64,000 nucleotides of DNA from Mesorhizobium loti (GCF_001510895.1 NZ_LPWA01000120.1:112001-176000), one strand, 5' to 3'. Counted from the first letter of the stretch, positions 44,926 through 55,093 are shown. Translations and numbers: made by a program. The notes: generated by a model from the sequence alone, not told the origin.

Positions 44926-46704
44926 ATGACCATCCAGGGCACCGGTTGGAAACATGATCTCCTGCTTGCGCTTTGCGCGACGCTGGTCGTGCTGGCGATC
45001 AATGCGGTCTCCGGCTTCCCGACGATCGCCGACCTTGGCGAAGACAACGACAGCATGCTGAGGCTGGTCGAGGTTCGCGACCTGCTGGCAGGACAGGGCT
45101 GGTTCGATCTTCACCAATACAGGATGGGCCTGACCGGCGGCTTCGTCATGCATTGGTCGCGGCTGGTCGACGCGCCGATCGCGCTGATCATCCTCGCCTT
45201 CCAGACGCTGGGCGCCGGCACCGCCGCCGCTGAAAGAGCCGCGCAGATCATCTGGCCGCTCTTCCTTTTTGGGCTCACCATATTCGTCATCCTGCGCGCC
45301 TCGCGGCGCTTTGCCGGCACGGACGTGGCGATGCCGTCACTGGTGCTTGCGACCGCAGCGCTGTTCTTTCTCGGCATTTTCAGCCCCGGCACGCTCGACC
45401 ACCACAATATTCAGCTCCTTTTGACGGCGGCCAGTCTCTGGCTTCTGATGGAGGCTCCCTCTTGGCGGCCCGCAGCCCCTCTGTCGGGCCTGTGCGCGGG
45501 CCTCACGCTGGCCGTCGGCATGGAGACCGCTCCTTATGTGGCCGCACTTGGCGCCTGTGCTGCCGTGCTTTTCATCCTCGATGAAAAGGAGCGCATGACC
45601 GCGCGCGGCTTCGGCATCGGATTTGCCGCAACAGCCTCGTTGGTCCTTGTCGCCACCATACCGCCGGCGGCCTGGGGCGTAGCCCAGTGCGACGCCTTCT
45701 CGACCTTTCAGTTCGTCATCGCGGCGCTGTCCGGCTTCGGCCTGGCGGCGATTGCCGGCCTGCCCGGGCAATCGGCGGCCAGGGCGCGGCTCGTCTCGAT
45801 GTCGGCATTGGCCCTGGTGGTCGCGGCCGTTGCGATCCTGTTCTTTCCGCAATGCCTGGCAGCGCCCTATGCCGGCATCGACGAGCGCGTTCGCACCTAT
45901 TGGCTGAACGACGTCGTCGAGGCGCAGCCCTTCCTCAGCGTCGCCGTGAATCAGCCGAAGTTGATGGCGGCGCGCTATGTGACGCCCTTCATCGCGATCC
46001 TGTTGATCGGCCTTCAGCTGCGCAGCCGCCGCCTGCGTCGCGAGGAAGCCCTTGCCGCAGTGCTGCTGGTCGCCGCTTTCGTCGTCAGCCTCTGGCAGGT
46101 GCGCGGCTCGACCTTCTCGGTCGCCTTCGCGGTGCTGCCGCTCTCGACCTGGGTCGCCGGGATTCGCCTGCAGGCGAGCGCCGCCCGCTCATGGCGCGTC
46201 TCCTCCCGCATCGCGGCGGCATGGCTGGTGTCGCTCAACACGACCTGGGCCGGCGTCGCGGTGGCGGCACAGTCCGTGGTCCAGAAGGCACCCACGGGGG
46301 TCAATTCCGATGCGGACCATGCGCTGACCTGCAGCAAGGCCGCAGATTTCAGCGAGCTGGCCGCCATGCCGGCGACGACGGTGCTGGCGTCGTCCAATCT
46401 CGGCTCGGCCATAGTGATGTTCACTGGCCACAGGGCGTTGGCCGGCCCCTACCATCGCAATGTCGGCGGCAACCTTGCCATGCTCGACGCCTTCATGGGA
46501 ATGCCGGACGCCGCCCGCGCCGTCGTCGAGCGCGAGCATGTCGGCCTGATCGCCATATGCCGCGGCAATTCGGAAGAGATGTCGCTCGCCGCCGAAGCTC
46601 CCGCAGGCTTGGCCGCGCGGTTGTTGAAGCGAGACGTTCCCGACTGGCTGGAATTGGACAGCTCGACGGCGGACAAGCCGGTCGAGATCTACAAGGTCCG
46701 CTAA
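44926..46704 (+). CDS. STT3-like GT-C membrane protein of unknown function
   Basis: A 592-residue integral-membrane protein with about eleven helices. Near the N-terminus, residues ~40-60, is EDNDSMLRLVEVRDLLAGQ, followed by HQYRMGLTGGFVMHWSRLVDAPIALII and, at ~150, FSPGTLDHHNIQLLL. This order (an acidic DND motif, HW, then LDHH) resembles STT3/PglB/AglB oligosaccharyltransferases of the GT-C fold. The WWD motif of the soluble domain is not seen, and the C-terminal ~150 residues resemble nothing I know. It may be a lipid-linked-glycan transferase or a PMT-like enzyme. It stands alone. Confidence 0.65.
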   Translation: MTIQGTGWKHDLLLALCATLVVLAINAVSGFPTIADLGEDNDSMLRLVEVRDLLAGQGWFDLHQYRMGLTGGFVMHWSRLVDAPIALIILAFQTLGAGTAAAERAAQIIWPLFLFGLTIFVILRASRRFAGTDVAMPSLVLATAALFFLGIFSPGTLDHHNIQLLLTAASLWLLMEAPSWRPAAPLSGLCAGLTLAVGMETAPYVAALGACAAVLFILDEKERMTARGFGIGFAATASLVLVATIPPAAWGVAQCDAFSTFQFVIAALSGFGLAAIAGLPGQSAARARLVSMSALALVVAAVAILFFPQCLAAPYAGIDERVRTYWLNDVVEAQPFLSVAVNQPKLMAARYVTPFIAILLIGLQLRSRRLRREEALAAVLLVAAFVVSLWQVRGSTFSVAFAVLPLSTWVAGIRLQASAARSWRVSSRIAAAWLVSLNTTWAGVAVAAQSVVQKAPTGVNSDADHALTCSKAADFSELAAMPATTVLASSNLGSAIVMFTGHRALAGPYHRNVGGNLAMLDAFMGMPDAARAVVEREHVGLIAICRGNSEEMSLAAEAPAGLAARLLKRDVPDWLELDSSTADKPVEIYKVR

Positions 46705-46745
46705 CGCAATTCCAAGGAACGGTGCATGGGCCGCCGAGGCGCCGT

Positions 46746-47767
46746 TCAGTCTTCGTGCAGGATGAATTCCAGGTAGAGATTGCGCTGCAGGATCGAGTGG
46801 TTGTCGTCCGACACCAGCGACACCATCAGCGCGCCGTCGTCGTGGGTCCAGACGTCGAGCCCTTCCATATTGTCGATCTGGTAGCCCATGTCGGCTTCCA
46901 TCAGCACCGGGCCATCGGCGACCGCGCCCTTCTCGACGCTCTCGCCATGGATACGCCGCAGCCGCATCTTCACCCCGCGCGCCATCGAGAAGCTGCGTTC
47001 GAGCAGAAGCAGGTCGCGTCCGGCAGGAAGGCGCCATCGGTGATGTCGAAATCGCCATTGCGCTTGACGCTGAAGACGCCCTTCTTCGGTCCCTCGATGA
47101 TGGCGGCATAGATGTTGCCGGCCTTGTCGAGGCTCTTTTCCGAAACGACGACCAGGCCGCCTTCGTGCTGGCCATGGGGATTGGCGTGGGTGACCGTCTC
47201 GAAGCCGCGGTTCTGGCGCAGCTCCTGGGCCGGGACCAGATAATCGAGCGTCTTGAACGGCGCCTTCATATTGTTCGGATCGATCCTGAACTGGACGACT
47301 CGCTGTTCGCGCTCGAAACCGACGGTGGCGATGCCGTCCTTGACCGCGAGGCCTTCGGCGTCGACCTCCCATTTCTTGTCGATCGGCCGCCCCGAAGCGT
47401 CGACCATTTGCTGCATGCGGAAATTCGACACGCCCGAGGGGCGCTTGTCGGCATCGTGGGTGATGGTGCCGAAAAACCAGAAGCCGGTATCGGCGACGCC
47501 GATGAAATCGCTGCCGGGCTTGAGAAAGCGAAGAGCCGACAGGGCGCCGAAATCGCGCGACGGCGAGGTCATCTCCAACCCGCCGACGAATTCCAGCGGT
47601 CCGAACAGTTTCTGGTCGCGGCCGATGTGGAACTCGGTGATGGGTCGCGCCGAAACCTCGGCCGGCTCGACCGGGGCACGTTCCTCGGCGAGTGCCGGCG
47701 AAACCGCCGCACAGGCTAGCACGCAGGCGAAAACCGTCCGCCCGATCCCGCCCCCCGAAAAGATCAT
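46746..47767 (-). CDS. Phytase-like esterase, exported (frameshifted)
   Basis: A ~340-residue exported beta-propeller of the phytase-like esterase family (PF13449) when one missing base at 47013-47020 is restored. A signal peptide (residues ~1-27, ...[10 protein letters not shown]) precedes [42 protein letters not shown] and GFETVTHAN in one frame, and [46 protein letters not shown] in the next. The ATG (47765-47767) overlaps the cobT TGA by 4 bases, so it is coupled to cobT. The role near cobalt insertion is unclear. Confidence 0.82.
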
Positions 47768-49677
47768 CCGGTGCGCCGCAGGCCACCGCGCCGCAGGCCA
47801 CCGCGCCGCATGTCGCGCGCGCTCTCCTCGTCAAACAGCGAAGCCAGTTGCTCGGTCATGGCGCCGGCCAGTTCCTCGGCGTCGACGATGGTGACGGCGC
47901 GGCGATAGTAACGGGTCACGTCGTGGCCGATGCCGATGGCCAAAAGCTCGACCGGCGAGCGCGTCTCGATGAGGTCTATCACCGCGCGCAGGTGACGCTC
48001 CAGATAGTTGCCGGGATTGACCGACAAGGTGGAATCGTCGACCGGCGCGCCGTCCGAGATCATCATCAGGATCTTGCGCTGCTCCGGCCGGCCGATCAGC
48101 CGGTTATGAGCCCAAAGCAGCGCCTCGCCGTCGATGTTCTCCTTGAGCAGGCCCTCGCGCATCATCAGCCCGAGGTTGCGGCGCGCCCGCCGCCACGGAT
48201 GGTCGGCGGACTTGTAGATGATGTGGCGCAGATCGTTGAGCCGGCCGGGATTGGGCGGCTTGCCGTCCTTCAGCCATTTCTCGCGTGCCTGGCCGCCTTT
48301 CCAGGCGCGGGTGGTGAAGCCGAGTATCTCGACGGAAACGCCGCAACGCTCCAGCGTGCGCGCCAGTATGTCGGCGCAGGTCGCGGCGACGGTGATTGGC
48401 CGGCCGCGCATCGAGCCCGAATTGTCGAGCACCAGCGACACCACCGTGTCGCGGAACTTCGTGTCGCGCTCCTGCTTGAAGGACAGCGGCTGCATCGGAT
48501 CGATGACGACGCGCACCAGCCGCGCCGGATCGAGATAGCCTTCCTCGAGGTCGAAATCCCAGGAGCGGTTCTGCTGCGCCATCAGCCGGCGCTGCAGCCG
48601 GTTGGCCAGGCGCCCGACGACGCCGGAAAGATTGGCGAGCTGCTTGTCGAGGAAGGCGCGCAGCCGATCGAGTTCCTCTTCCTCGCATAGGTCCTCGGCG
48701 CCGACCGTCTCGTCGAAGGCTGTGGAGAAGACCTTGTAGTCTATCTCCTTCGGCAGGTTGAGGAACGGATTGTCGTTGCGGCGCGCCTCGCCGGGCGTCT
48801 CGGCGTCGGAATCGTCCTCGTCGGAGAGGTCGTCGGAGGTGGCGTCTGTCGCCTCCGTCTCGGCCGAGTCTTCCTCGTCGGCCGACGCCTCGGCATCCTC
48901 CGACTGCGACTGATCGGAGCCGGAATCGTCCTCGCCGCCCTCCTCGCTCTGTTCCTCGCCTTGCTGCTCGTTCTCCTCGTTGTCCTCGGTATCCTCGGTC
49001 TCCTGGTCGTCGCCGAGCTCCTCGGCCATTTCCATGGAGACGAGCATGTCGCGCACGATGCGCGCGAAAGCCTGCTGGTCGTCGAGCTTGGACGACAGGC
49101 CGTCGAGATCGGCGCTCGCCTTCTCCTCGACCCAGGGGCGCCACAGATCGACCAGCCGCTCGCCGCTTTTCGGCACGGCACGGCCGGTGAGCTTCTCGCG
49201 CACCATCAGCGCCACCGCTTCCTCGAGCGGCGCGTCGGCCTTGTCCCTGACGTCGACGAGGTTTGCCTTGGCGTATTTGTCCTCGAGCATCGAGCCGATA
49301 TTGTCGGCCACGCCCTGCATGGCGCGGCTGCCGATCGCCTCGACGCGCGCCTGCTCCACGGCGTCGAAAATAGCCCGCGCGAGCTTGCCTTCCGGCGCCA
49401 GCTTCGTGTGGATGCGCTGATCGTGGCAGGCGCGCTTCAGCGCCATGGAATCGCCGATGCCGCGGGTGATGGCGATGTCGTTGCGGTAAGCCTTTTTCGG
49501 CAGTTCGGGCAGGCGGGCGCGGTTTCCCGCCAGCGCTGGCCGGTCCTTGGCGAAGCCGACCTCAAGGTCCTTGTCGCCGGCGACCGCGCGCATGCATACC
49601 GTGACGGCGCGCTTGAAGCTGTCCGCTTCAGACCCGTTCTTCGGCTTGTTGCGCGTGTTGTCGCCCGGACCCGCCAT
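47764..49677 (-). CDS. cobT: Cobaltochelatase subunit CobT
   Basis: Subunit of the aerobic cobaltochelatase (CobNST), which inserts Co2+ into hydrogenobyrinic acid diamide with ATP; 637 residues. The N-terminal part ([23 protein letters not shown]) and the C-terminal vWA domain with [13 protein letters not shown] (~residue 416) are seen, with a strongly acidic low-complexity region between (~218-310). The C-terminus ends [14 protein letters not shown] from a 15-base tandem duplication (~47771-47805). It forms a chaperone-like complex with CobS. It follows cobS with a 52-base gap on the minus strand and runs into the esterase gene. Confidence 0.95.
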   Translation of the reverse strand: MAGPGDNTRNKPKNGSEADSFKRAVTVCMRAVAGDKDLEVGFAKDRPALAGNRARLPELPKKAYRNDIAITRGIGDSMALKRACHDQRIHTKLAPEGKLARAIFDAVEQARVEAIGSRAMQGVADNIGSMLEDKYAKANLVDVRDKADAPLEEAVALMVREKLTGRAVPKSGERLVDLWRPWVEEKASADLDGLSSKLDDQQAFARIVRDMLVSMEMAEELGDDQETEDTEDNEENEQQGEEQSEEGGEDDSGSDQSQSEDAEASADEEDSAETEATDATSDDLSDEDDSDAETPGEARRNDNPFLNLPKEIDYKVFSTAFDETVGAEDLCEEEELDRLRAFLDKQLANLSGVVGRLANRLQRRLMAQQNRSWDFDLEEGYLDPARLVRVVIDPMQPLSFKQERDTKFRDTVVSLVLDNSGSMRGRPITVAATCADILARTLERCGVSVEILGFTTRAWKGGQAREKWLKDGKPPNPGRLNDLRHIIYKSADHPWRRARRNLGLMMREGLLKENIDGEALLWAHNRLIGRPEQRKILMMISDGAPVDDSTLSVNPGNYLERHLRAVIDLIETRSPVELLAIGIGHDVTRYYRRAVTIVDAEELAGAMTEQLASLFDEESARDMRRGGLRRGGLRRTG

Positions 49678-49729
49678 CGATCATTCCCTGCGCGATTTGG
49701 CCCGAAAGGCTGAGCCTTCCGGCACGCGC

Positions 49730-50716
49730 TTACCCCAGCACAACGTTGGCGGCGCTCTCCGGCAGATCCTCGCCGAAGGCGCGCTGGTAGAATTCGGCGA
49801 CCACCGAACGCTCCAGCTCGTCGCATTTGTTGAGGAAGGTCAGCCGGAACGCCATGCCGATGTCGCCGAAGATCTCGGCGTTCTCGGCCCAGGTGATGAC
49901 GGTACGCGGGCTCATCACGGTCGACAGGTCGCCATTGATGAAGGCCGAGCGCGTCATGTCGGCGACGCGCACCATCTTGTTGACGATCTCCTTGCCCTTG
50001 CTGTCGCGGTAGTGCTTGGCCTTGGCCAGCACGATCGAGACCTCGTTGTCATGCGGCAGGTAGTTGAGCGTGGTGACGATCGACCAGCGGTCCATCTGCG
50101 CCTGGTTGATCTGCTGCGTGCCGTGATAGAGGCCGGTGGTGTCGCCCAGCCCAACCGTGTTGGCGGTGGCGAACAGCCGGAAGGCCGGGTGCGGGCGGAT
50201 GACCCGGCTCTGGTCGAGCAGCGTCAGCCGGCCCGACGATTCCAGCACGCGCTGGATGACGAACATCACGTCCGGGCGGCCGGCATCGTACTCGTCGAAG
50301 CAGAGCGCCACATTGTGCTGATAGGCCCAGGGCAGGATGCCGTCGCGGAATTCGGTGATCTGCAGGCCTTCCTTGACGACGATCGCGTCCTTACCGACGA
50401 GGTCGATGCGGCTGACATGGCTGTCGAGATTGACGCGCACGCAGGGCCAGTTGAGCCGCGCGGCGACCTGCTCGATATGCGTCGACTTGCCGGTGCCGTG
50501 ATAGCCCGACACCATGACGCGGCGGTTGTAGGCGAAGCCGGCCAAGATCGCCAATGTCGTCGCCTTGTCGAACAGATAGTCCGGGTCGATGTCGGGCACA
50601 TGCTCGGTCGAGACCGAGTAGGCGGGAACCACCATCTTGGAATCGAAGCCGAATTTCTCCTTCACCGGCACCGTCGTGTCGGGCAGGTTGGCGATGTCGC
50701 GATCGACCTTGTTCAT
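49730..50716 (-). CDS. cobS: Cobaltochelatase subunit CobS
   Basis: AAA+ ATPase of the aerobic cobaltochelatase, 328 residues (family ~330). The start [18 protein letters not shown] is at 50714-50716. Walker [14 protein letters not shown] (~69-77), Walker [10 protein letters not shown], and [29 protein letters not shown] are the MoxR-like CobS pattern. It works with CobT and CobN in cobalamin synthesis. It is the first gene of the cobS-cobT-esterase minus-strand run. Confidence 0.95.
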   Translation of the reverse strand: MNKVDRDIANLPDTTVPVKEKFGFDSKMVVPAYSVSTEHVPDIDPDYLFDKATTLAILAGFAYNRRVMVSGYHGTGKSTHIEQVAARLNWPCVRVNLDSHVSRIDLVGKDAIVVKEGLQITEFRDGILPWAYQHNVALCFDEYDAGRPDVMFVIQRVLESSGRLTLLDQSRVIRPHPAFRLFATANTVGLGDTTGLYHGTQQINQAQMDRWSIVTTLNYLPHDNEVSIVLAKAKHYRDSKGKEIVNKMVRVADMTRSAFINGDLSTVMSPRTVITWAENAEIFGDIGMAFRLTFLNKCDELERSVVAEFYQRAFGEDLPESAANVVLG

Positions 50717-50791
50717 CACTATCAACGTCTCCACGGGCGAAACGCCGCGTTTCGCCGGCAATCGATTTTGTTCGGGGGCGGTCTTAGAGCC

Positions 50792-50818
50792 TTTTCCAAC
50801 CTTATGAAAGTTGGAAAA
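50792..50818. repeat. Perfect inverted repeat upstream of cobS
   Basis: TTTTCCAAC (50792-50800) and GTTGGAAAA (50810-50818), perfect 9-base arms with a 9-base loop CTTATGAAA. It lies between the J-domain gene stop and the cobS start, in the path of transcription. It may be a dispersed mesorhizobial palindrome or an operator for cobS. On the minus strand, reading TTTTCCAAC last, there is no following U-run. Confidence 0.6.
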
Positions 50819-50839
50819 CGACACGGACCGTAGGGCCGC

Positions 50840-51463
50840 TCAGCACAATCCTGCTTGCTTGAGCACGCGATAGGCCTGCAGCACATCGCGGAACCGGTCT
50901 TCCGAACCCCTGTCGCCGCCATTCGCATCGGGATGGTGGCGCTTTACGAGTTCCTTATAGCGCGCCTTGATATCCTTGCCAGTCGCCTTTGTATCAAGGC
51001 CAAGCGTTTCCAACGCCTTGGCCTCAAGCGGCTTTGCCTTGCGTTCGCGCACCTCCCGCGAGCCGCCGCCAAAGAGGTTGAAGGGATCGCGCATGCGATT
51101 GTAGTAGCCGGCGCGCCCCGAACGCTGTTGCGCGAAATCGGGCGCCGAACGCATCCCGCCGCCATTGGCGCCCATCCGCCAGGTCGGCCGGTGGCCGGTC
51201 AGCGCCTCCTTCTGGAAGCGGGCGATCTCGCTGTCCGACACGCCCGAGAAATAGTTGAAACCCTTGTTGTATTCGCGCACATGCTCGAAGCAGAAGCGGA
51301 AATACTCGCCCTCCTTCAGGCGCCCGACCGGAGCGCGATGCGTGCCGGCCTCGCTGCAACCGTCCCACTGGCAGATCGGGGCGCGCGACTTCAGCTCCGC
51401 GTCCTTTTCCGGCCGGATGCGGATTTTCTCGAAATATTTGGGATACGGTTTCATCTCACCCAT
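50840..51463 (-). CDS. J-domain (DnaJ-like) protein with a Cys-rich N-terminus
   Basis: A 207-residue protein. The C-terminal ~60 residues form a J domain with HPD (KRHHPDANGGD, ~174-178), so it should stimulate a DnaK-type ATPase. The N-terminal part has Cys31, Cys36, Cys58 and His61 (CQWDGCSEAG and FRFCFEH), a possible zinc site typical of this alphaproteobacterial family. It is cytosolic and sits beside cobS and bolA in a common rhizobial order. The client is not known. A second ATG at 51454 is a possible start. Confidence 0.88.
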   Translation of the reverse strand: MGEMKPYPKYFEKIRIRPEKDAELKSRAPICQWDGCSEAGTHRAPVGRLKEGEYFRFCFEHVREYNKGFNYFSGVSDSEIARFQKEALTGHRPTWRMGANGGGMRSAPDFAQQRSGRAGYYNRMRDPFNLFGGGSREVRERKAKPLEAKALETLGLDTKATGKDIKARYKELVKRHHPDANGGDRGSEDRFRDVLQAYRVLKQAGLC

Positions 51464-51599
51464 TTATGGGCTGTTCGCTATTGCGAAACAAGAATTGACA
51501 TTTCGCCGATGATCGCTCCAACCGCTGAATCGCGGCTTAAAAGCGGTCGAAAATTGAGATTTTGCGGCTGTGCCGCAGATGTGGTGAAGGGAAGCCCCG

Positions 51600-51902
51600 A
51601 TGTCCATACAGTCGACGATGGAAAACAAGCTGAAGGCGGCATTTTCGCCGGAAAGGCTCACCGTCATCAACGAAAGCCACCTTCACGCCGGCCATCATCA
51701 CGTCGAGCACGGCCACGAGGCCGTCTTCGACGGCAGCGGCGAGACGCATTTCCGCGTCCGCATCGTCTCGCCGGATTTTGCCGGCATGAGCCGCATCGAC
51801 CGCCACCGCGCCGTCAACCAACTGCTTGCCGAAGAACTGAAAGCCGGCGTGCACGCGCTGGCGATCGAGCCGGCCGCGCCCGGCGAGAAGACCCGCTGGT
51901 AA
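51600..51902 (+). CDS. bolA: BolA-family protein
   Basis: A 100-residue BolA/YrbA-type protein. BolA proteins act with monothiol glutaredoxins in iron-sulfur cluster and iron signalling, or as regulators. The family core is present: INESHLHAGHHHVEHGHEAVFDGSGETHFRVRIVSPDFAGMSRIDRHRAVN, with the conserved H-x-GH and the ETHFxV strand. A GAAGGGAAG ribosome-binding site precedes the ATG. It diverges from the J-domain gene. The symbol names the family; the subtype is not certain. Confidence 0.88.
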   Translation: MSIQSTMENKLKAAFSPERLTVINESHLHAGHHHVEHGHEAVFDGSGETHFRVRIVSPDFAGMSRIDRHRAVNQLLAEELKAGVHALAIEPAAPGEKTRW

Positions 51903-51914
51903 GTGCAGCGAGCC

Positions 51915-52982
51915 CTATCGTTGGGGCTTCGGGACAGACGCGGCAAGCTGCGTCGGCCGTTCGATCGTAAAGTACAGCACGATCGACAGGGCAATTGAAA
52001 GCACGCAGGCGGCACCGCCTAGCAGGACTTGCGTGGCGGTCCCCGCGTGGTCCGGCACCAGTTTGACGGCGAGTTGAAGCACGTAGGGATGCGAGAGATA
52101 GAGCGGATAGGACACGTTCCCCAGCAGGACCATGAACAGGACGATTGGCGTCGGGGCCGGCGCCCATGGCAGGACGGCGGCGACCAGCAGCACCGCCGGA
52201 ATGCCGTTGGCCACCAGCCAATGGATTTCGAGCAGCGGCGCACGCAACGCCATGGACGCCACGAACATGAGGAATATCGGCAACGATCGCCCGTGAAAGA
52301 TCGCGGGACTGCGCCTGTAAAGAAGGTAAAGGCCGATGCCAAGCACGAATTCGAGCATCAAAGGATTGGTATAGAACCGCCACGGGACGTAATCCAACTT
52401 CACAAGACGCACGGCGGCGACGAGAAGTACGATGATTGCGGCCGGCACGAGCGGGCTGCGCAGGCCGAGTGCCAGGCATGCGGCATAGATGCCGTAGAAG
52501 AACATCTCGTAATTGAGCGTCCAACCCAGAAACAGGATCGGTTGCACGGCTCCGCTCGCTTTTGCGAACGGGATGAAGAACAGGGACTTGATCAAGGTCT
52601 CGCCGTTGACCAGGGTCGAATTCAGCAGACCGGGCTTCAGCATTGCCAGCACCGCAATGCCCGCCGTCAGCGTCCAGTAGAGTGGGACGATGCGCACAAG
52701 CCGACGCCCGACGAAATACAGAGCGCCTTTTTTGGGATCGGTGGTGTAGGCGATGATGAAGCCGCTGATGACAAAGAAGATGTCGACCCCAACCGCTCCG
52801 TTGTGAAAGACGTTGGTCCGGTTTCCAAATTCGATCTGCAAACTGACGCCAAGATGAAACAGGACCACGAAAAAGGCGGCCGCAAACCGCAGCACCTGCA
52901 GGCCGAGCAGTTTAGGAGGGACGGCCTGCCCGCGCAGAGACGCGCTGGCGTCTTGCAAGCCAGCCGCGGATGCTGCCTTCAT
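51915..52982 (-). CDS. Acyltransferase family 3 membrane protein
   Basis: A 355-residue membrane protein with about ten helices of the Acyl_transf_3/OafA-NodX class, which adds acetyl or similar groups to sugars, lipids or polysaccharides. Family blocks: LQVLRFAAAFFVVLFHLGVSL (catalytic His in FH), AVGVDIFFVISGFIIAY and VNGETLIKSLFFIPFAK. Its ATG (52980-52982) overlaps the SGNH gene stop (52979-52981, ATGA), so they are co-translated. It resembles polysaccharide O-acetyltransferases. The acceptor is unknown. Confidence 0.85.
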   Translation of the reverse strand: MKAASAAGLQDASASLRGQAVPPKLLGLQVLRFAAAFFVVLFHLGVSLQIEFGNRTNVFHNGAVGVDIFFVISGFIIAYTTDPKKGALYFVGRRLVRIVPLYWTLTAGIAVLAMLKPGLLNSTLVNGETLIKSLFFIPFAKASGAVQPILFLGWTLNYEMFFYGIYAACLALGLRSPLVPAAIIVLLVAAVRLVKLDYVPWRFYTNPLMLEFVLGIGLYLLYRRSPAIFHGRSLPIFLMFVASMALRAPLLEIHWLVANGIPAVLLVAAVLPWAPAPTPIVLFMVLLGNVSYPLYLSHPYVLQLAVKLVPDHAGTATQVLLGGAACVLSIALSIVLYFTIERPTQLAASVPKPQR

Positions 52983-54043
52983 TGGGCTTGGGTCCAGCCG
53001 AGGTCCGCCTCGATCCGGTCTTCAAGCTGATTAGCCATGCGTTGCTGGCCGGCCTCGTTGGGATGCCAGTCGCAGCCGCGCAACGACGCCCCAGGCGGTT
53101 CGGTGAAGCGGATCATCGCCGTCTTGCTGTCGCCGGCATCACGCCGCTGCTTGACCAGGTCGTCCACTGCCTTGTCCGCCGCGGCGAAGTCCTCCCCCGT
53201 TAGCAATGGCCCGATCCCGGCGTAGATCATCGCATCAGGTGCATTGGCGCGCAGTTTCGCCAGCAATTCGGCATAGCTGGCGGCAAAATTGGCAGGCCGG
53301 GCACCGCCGCTGAAATCGTTCGTCCCGAGATGAACGATGATGACGTCGGTTTTGGGCAGCGTTTCGCGATCCCGCCGCGAGGGCAGAACCCGGTCATACA
53401 AATCCGTCATTGTGCGCCCATTGGCTCCCTGAAAGTTGCGAACGAGCCCCTTTCCCGAAGCGGCCAAGGTGATTACGTCCGCATCGAAGCGCCGTGCCGC
53501 GATCGCGGCATAGGTCAGGTACTGATTTTCCGTATCGGCGCTGAACTTGCATTTCGCGTCCTTGCCCTCGATGCCGTAACCGGCGGAAATCGAGTCGCCG
53601 ATCACCAACAGGCTGCGCTTCTTCGGCTCCGGCCGCAGAAGCGTGCCATCGGTGCGCACATCCTTGAGACTGGTGGTTCCGAAAAGCGCCTCGGTACGGC
53701 GCACGAGCCGGACGGAGTGGCGATCCGCGCCCTGCGTCGCGACGAGACGGTAGGTGTTGGAGCCCTTCTTCAGATCGATCCGGGACAGTTTGCCGTCGAC
53801 ATCCAGCACCAGGCTGTTCTTGCCGCGATCGTCAAGCACGACATCCAGCCAACTGCCCTCGAACGCGAACTCGATCGCGCTGCCGGGCCACTCGAAAACC
53901 GCCTGATCGCCGGCGTCGAGAAACCGTCCGATCAGCCGGACATTCTTCAAGGCTGGCTCGGCAGCATATGTTGGCCAGGCAGCGGCCCCGACGACAAGCA
54001 ACAATGCGGCCATCAGGGTTGCCTGCGCGCGTCTATCCATCAT
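52979..54043 (-). CDS. SGNH/GDSL esterase with a CE2-like N-terminal domain
   Basis: A 354-residue exported esterase. A signal peptide (1-27, ...WPTYAAEPA) precedes a beta-sandwich domain (residues ~30-130) and an SGNH hydrolase: GDSISAGYG (Ser block I), GTNDFSGG (block III) and DWHPNEAG (Asp-His block V), all catalytic residues intact. The two-domain layout matches carbohydrate-esterase family 2 deacetylases. It overlaps the acyltransferase gene by 4 bases, which suggests paired addition and removal of acetyl groups on a glycan. The substrate is inferred. Confidence 0.85.
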   Translation of the reverse strand: MMDRRAQATLMAALLLVVGAAAWPTYAAEPALKNVRLIGRFLDAGDQAVFEWPGSAIEFAFEGSWLDVVLDDRGKNSLVLDVDGKLSRIDLKKGSNTYRLVATQGADRHSVRLVRRTEALFGTTSLKDVRTDGTLLRPEPKKRSLLVIGDSISAGYGIEGKDAKCKFSADTENQYLTYAAIAARRFDADVITLAASGKGLVRNFQGANGRTMTDLYDRVLPSRRDRETLPKTDVIIVHLGTNDFSGGARPANFAASYAELLAKLRANAPDAMIYAGIGPLLTGEDFAAADKAVDDLVKQRRDAGDSKTAMIRFTEPPGASLRGCDWHPNEAGQQRMANQLEDRIEADLGWTQAQ

Positions 54044-54280
54044 CTCGGGCAGGACCTTTCAGGGGCGACGTTCAACTAGGACGCGAACGTCCGTTCTCCC
54101 CAAAGGTTGCACCGCCTCGCCCACAATTGGTCGCGGCATGCCTGGCCAATAATCAAGATGGATCGACAGGAATCCAAACCATGCTGGCGAACTCCTCGGC
54201 GGAGCTTTCCCGCGCCTGGGTCCACAGCCCCTGCACCGTGTCCGGTCACCGACTTTGACGTGATCCAGTTTCGCCGGCGA

Positions 54281-55093
54281 TCAGGCGACCGTTGCCTTCA
54301 GGAAAGCGATGACCGCGGCGGTCAGTGCATCGCCGTCCTCGCCGACGCGGCGGTTGATCGCCATATGCGAATAGGCGCTTCCGTCGAACAGCGTGACCTT
54401 GGTGCCCCCTGCCCGCAGCCGGTCCGCGAGATCATGGGCCACCGCCGCGCGGATCGACGCGTTCGAATAAGCAATGAACACGGGCGGATGCTTGGCCTTG
54501 CCGATATAGGTTGCGGGTGACAGCGCCCGCCATTGGCTCGGATCCGAGAACGCCTGCGCATAGGTCGGCCGCAGCGTGCCGCCCTGCGCCTTGGCCAGGG
54601 CCTCGATGTCATAGGCTTCGGTGTCGTCGAGCACCAGCCCGGCGACATCGGGCAAGCCGCCGCGAAACCCCGTCAGTGCCGCGAGATGGCAGCCGGCCGA
54701 GTGGCCCATCACCACGATGCGGTCGGGATCGCCGCCATATTTGGCGATATTGGCCCGCACATAGGCATAGGCCTTCTCGACGTCGCTCGCCTGGGTGGCG
54801 ACATCGGCCTTGGGCAGCATGCGGTAGTCGATAGAGACGAACAGGAAGCCGTTGGCGAGCAGGAAGCCTGGCTTGGCGTTGACATTGTTGCGATTGCCGA
54901 GCCGCCAGGCGCCGCCATGGATGAACAAGACGACCGGATCGCCCTTGGCGCCATCGCGTGCGTAGATGTCGAGCTTGGCCGGCCCATAGTCGAGCGTCCG
55001 CGGCGCCGGCTGGCGGAGGCGCCAGGCTGTCTGCGCACCTGTCGGCAACAGCGCGGCAACGGACGCTAGGACAAAATGTCGCCGATCGATCAT
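54281..55093 (-). CDS. Exported alpha/beta-hydrolase (BD-FAE/HSL-like)
   Basis: A 270-residue hydrolase. The start MIDRRHFVLASVAALLPTG at 55091-55093 has a twin-arginine-like export signal (DRRHFVL). The fold blocks are LFIHGGAWRLGNRN (oxyanion HGG), VVMGHSAGCHLAALTG (nucleophile Ser), and a C-terminal Asp/His pair (SAYSHMAIN). This fits hormone-sensitive-lipase or feruloyl/acetyl-xylan esterases. It stands alone between the SGNH and the Cys-rich genes; the 237-base gap 54044-54280 on one side and the 296-base gap on the other contain no recognised element. Confidence 0.83.
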   Translation of the reverse strand: MIDRRHFVLASVAALLPTGAQTAWRLRQPAPRTLDYGPAKLDIYARDGAKGDPVVLFIHGGAWRLGNRNNVNAKPGFLLANGFLFVSIDYRMLPKADVATQASDVEKAYAYVRANIAKYGGDPDRIVVMGHSAGCHLAALTGFRGGLPDVAGLVLDDTEAYDIEALAKAQGGTLRPTYAQAFSDPSQWRALSPATYIGKAKHPPVFIAYSNASIRAAVAHDLADRLRAGGTKVTLFDGSAYSHMAINRRVGEDGDALTAAVIAFLKATVA

